A program made the translations under genes and the position numbers. Below the pieces are notes generated by a model. That model did not search any database. It saw only the letters and a program-made list of their open reading frames with translations, and had not been told where the DNA came from. This document shows, in pieces, positions 63,859 through 64,000 of a stretch of DNA of 64,000 nt (the first letter of the stretch is position 1; each line of letters starts with the position of its first letter). Origin of the DNA: Enterococcus crotali (GTDB lineage: Bacteria; Bacillota; Bacilli; Lactobacillales; Enterococcaceae); contig NZ_AYPQ01000001.1 in assembly GCF_000633635.1 (NCBI RefSeq), positions 840,820 to 904,819 on the forward strand. Reading direction: 5' to 3'.

Positions 63859-64000
63859 TCAAACTATATCAAAGGAATTAAAGATAAATAAAAAAAAGAC
63901 ATCGAACTTTTGTAGCCCCCTTGCCCCTTTTCTGCCTCCTTTTACTTTTAAAAAAAATTATTATCAAATCCATATATCAATTAATAAAACAAAGCAAAAA
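63859..64000. other. Window end, no gene seen
   Basis: The last 140 bases are AT-rich with a pyrimidine-rich patch around 63909-63945 and no ORF. They may belong to the flank of the decayed integrase element. Confidence 0.4.

Noticed and set aside
1-64000. CRISPR arrays, tRNA or rRNA genes, insertion sequences
   Set aside because: No regularly spaced repeats, no cloverleaf or rRNA segments and no transposase motifs were seen on either strand.

Overview
The window is AT-rich and reads as a chromosomal stretch of a low-GC lactic acid bacterium, most probably Enterococcus. The best taxonomic markers are the divergent mevalonate pair (mvaS and a fused thiolase/HMG-CoA reductase mvaE), the many PTS and ABC sugar operons with cre sites, a T-box leader, RqcH, DbpA and strong AGGAGG ribosome binding sites. 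I see no rRNA or tRNA genes, no CRISPR array and no complete insertion sequence. Species was not determined.

Layout. 1-942: two-part threonine/serine exporter, the first gene cut by the window edge. 987-4013 (minus): a tryptophan-type ABC importer behind a promoter, a 20-codon leader peptide with two Trp codons and a set of competing hairpins, that is a ribosome-mediated attenuator. 4058-5398 (minus): GNAT acetyltransferase, a small ORF and a frameshifted thioredoxin-like membrane protein. 5564-8183 (plus): a methionine-type T-box driving two MetE-like methyltransferases. 8226-21005: housekeeping and stress genes (TIM-barrel protein, rqcH, a broken class B PBP, MerR/SDR pair, dbpA, DUF998, UvrA-like ABC ATPase, aldo-keto reductase). 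21526-27792 (minus): a galactitol-type PTS operon with a TIM-like isomerase, class II aldolase and YjbQ protein, headed by a PRD activator with an operator palindrome and a cre site. 27886-29368: CorA and MarR. 29572-39322 (minus): an ABC importer, GH3 beta-glucosidase, GH94-type phosphorylase and LacI repressor resembling the Listeria beta-1,2-glucooligosaccharide cluster, with two LacI operators and a cre. 39603-44671: oxidoreductases and a MerR regulator whose probable target promoters (19-bp spacers) can be read. 44737-54912: an intracellular alpha-L-fucosidase, mannose-class PTS and fucK/fucI/fucA operon. 54993-58749: mevalonate genes. 58857-62164: FMN reductase, papain-like hydrolase, MarR/TSUP pair. 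62460-64000: decayed accessory end with a MATE fragment, a small lipoprotein and a broken integrase.

A cross-cutting observation is that at least eight genes (4737-5398, PBP, GH94, ABC permease, a small ORF at 44202, fucI, deoR, mvaE) are each restored to the normal family reading frame by adding or removing exactly one base, usually in a homopolymer. Several of these are normally essential or sit in otherwise intact operons. This looks more like residual single-base errors in a long-read assembly than true gene loss, although real slippage or pseudogenisation cannot be excluded from sequence alone.

The most novel-looking signal is the Trp leader-peptide attenuator, because Firmicutes normally control tryptophan genes by T-box or TRAP. 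Next are the PTS operon of unknown sugar (isomerase, aldolase, YjbQ) and the fucosyl-saccharide PTS operon coupled to complete L-fucose catabolism.
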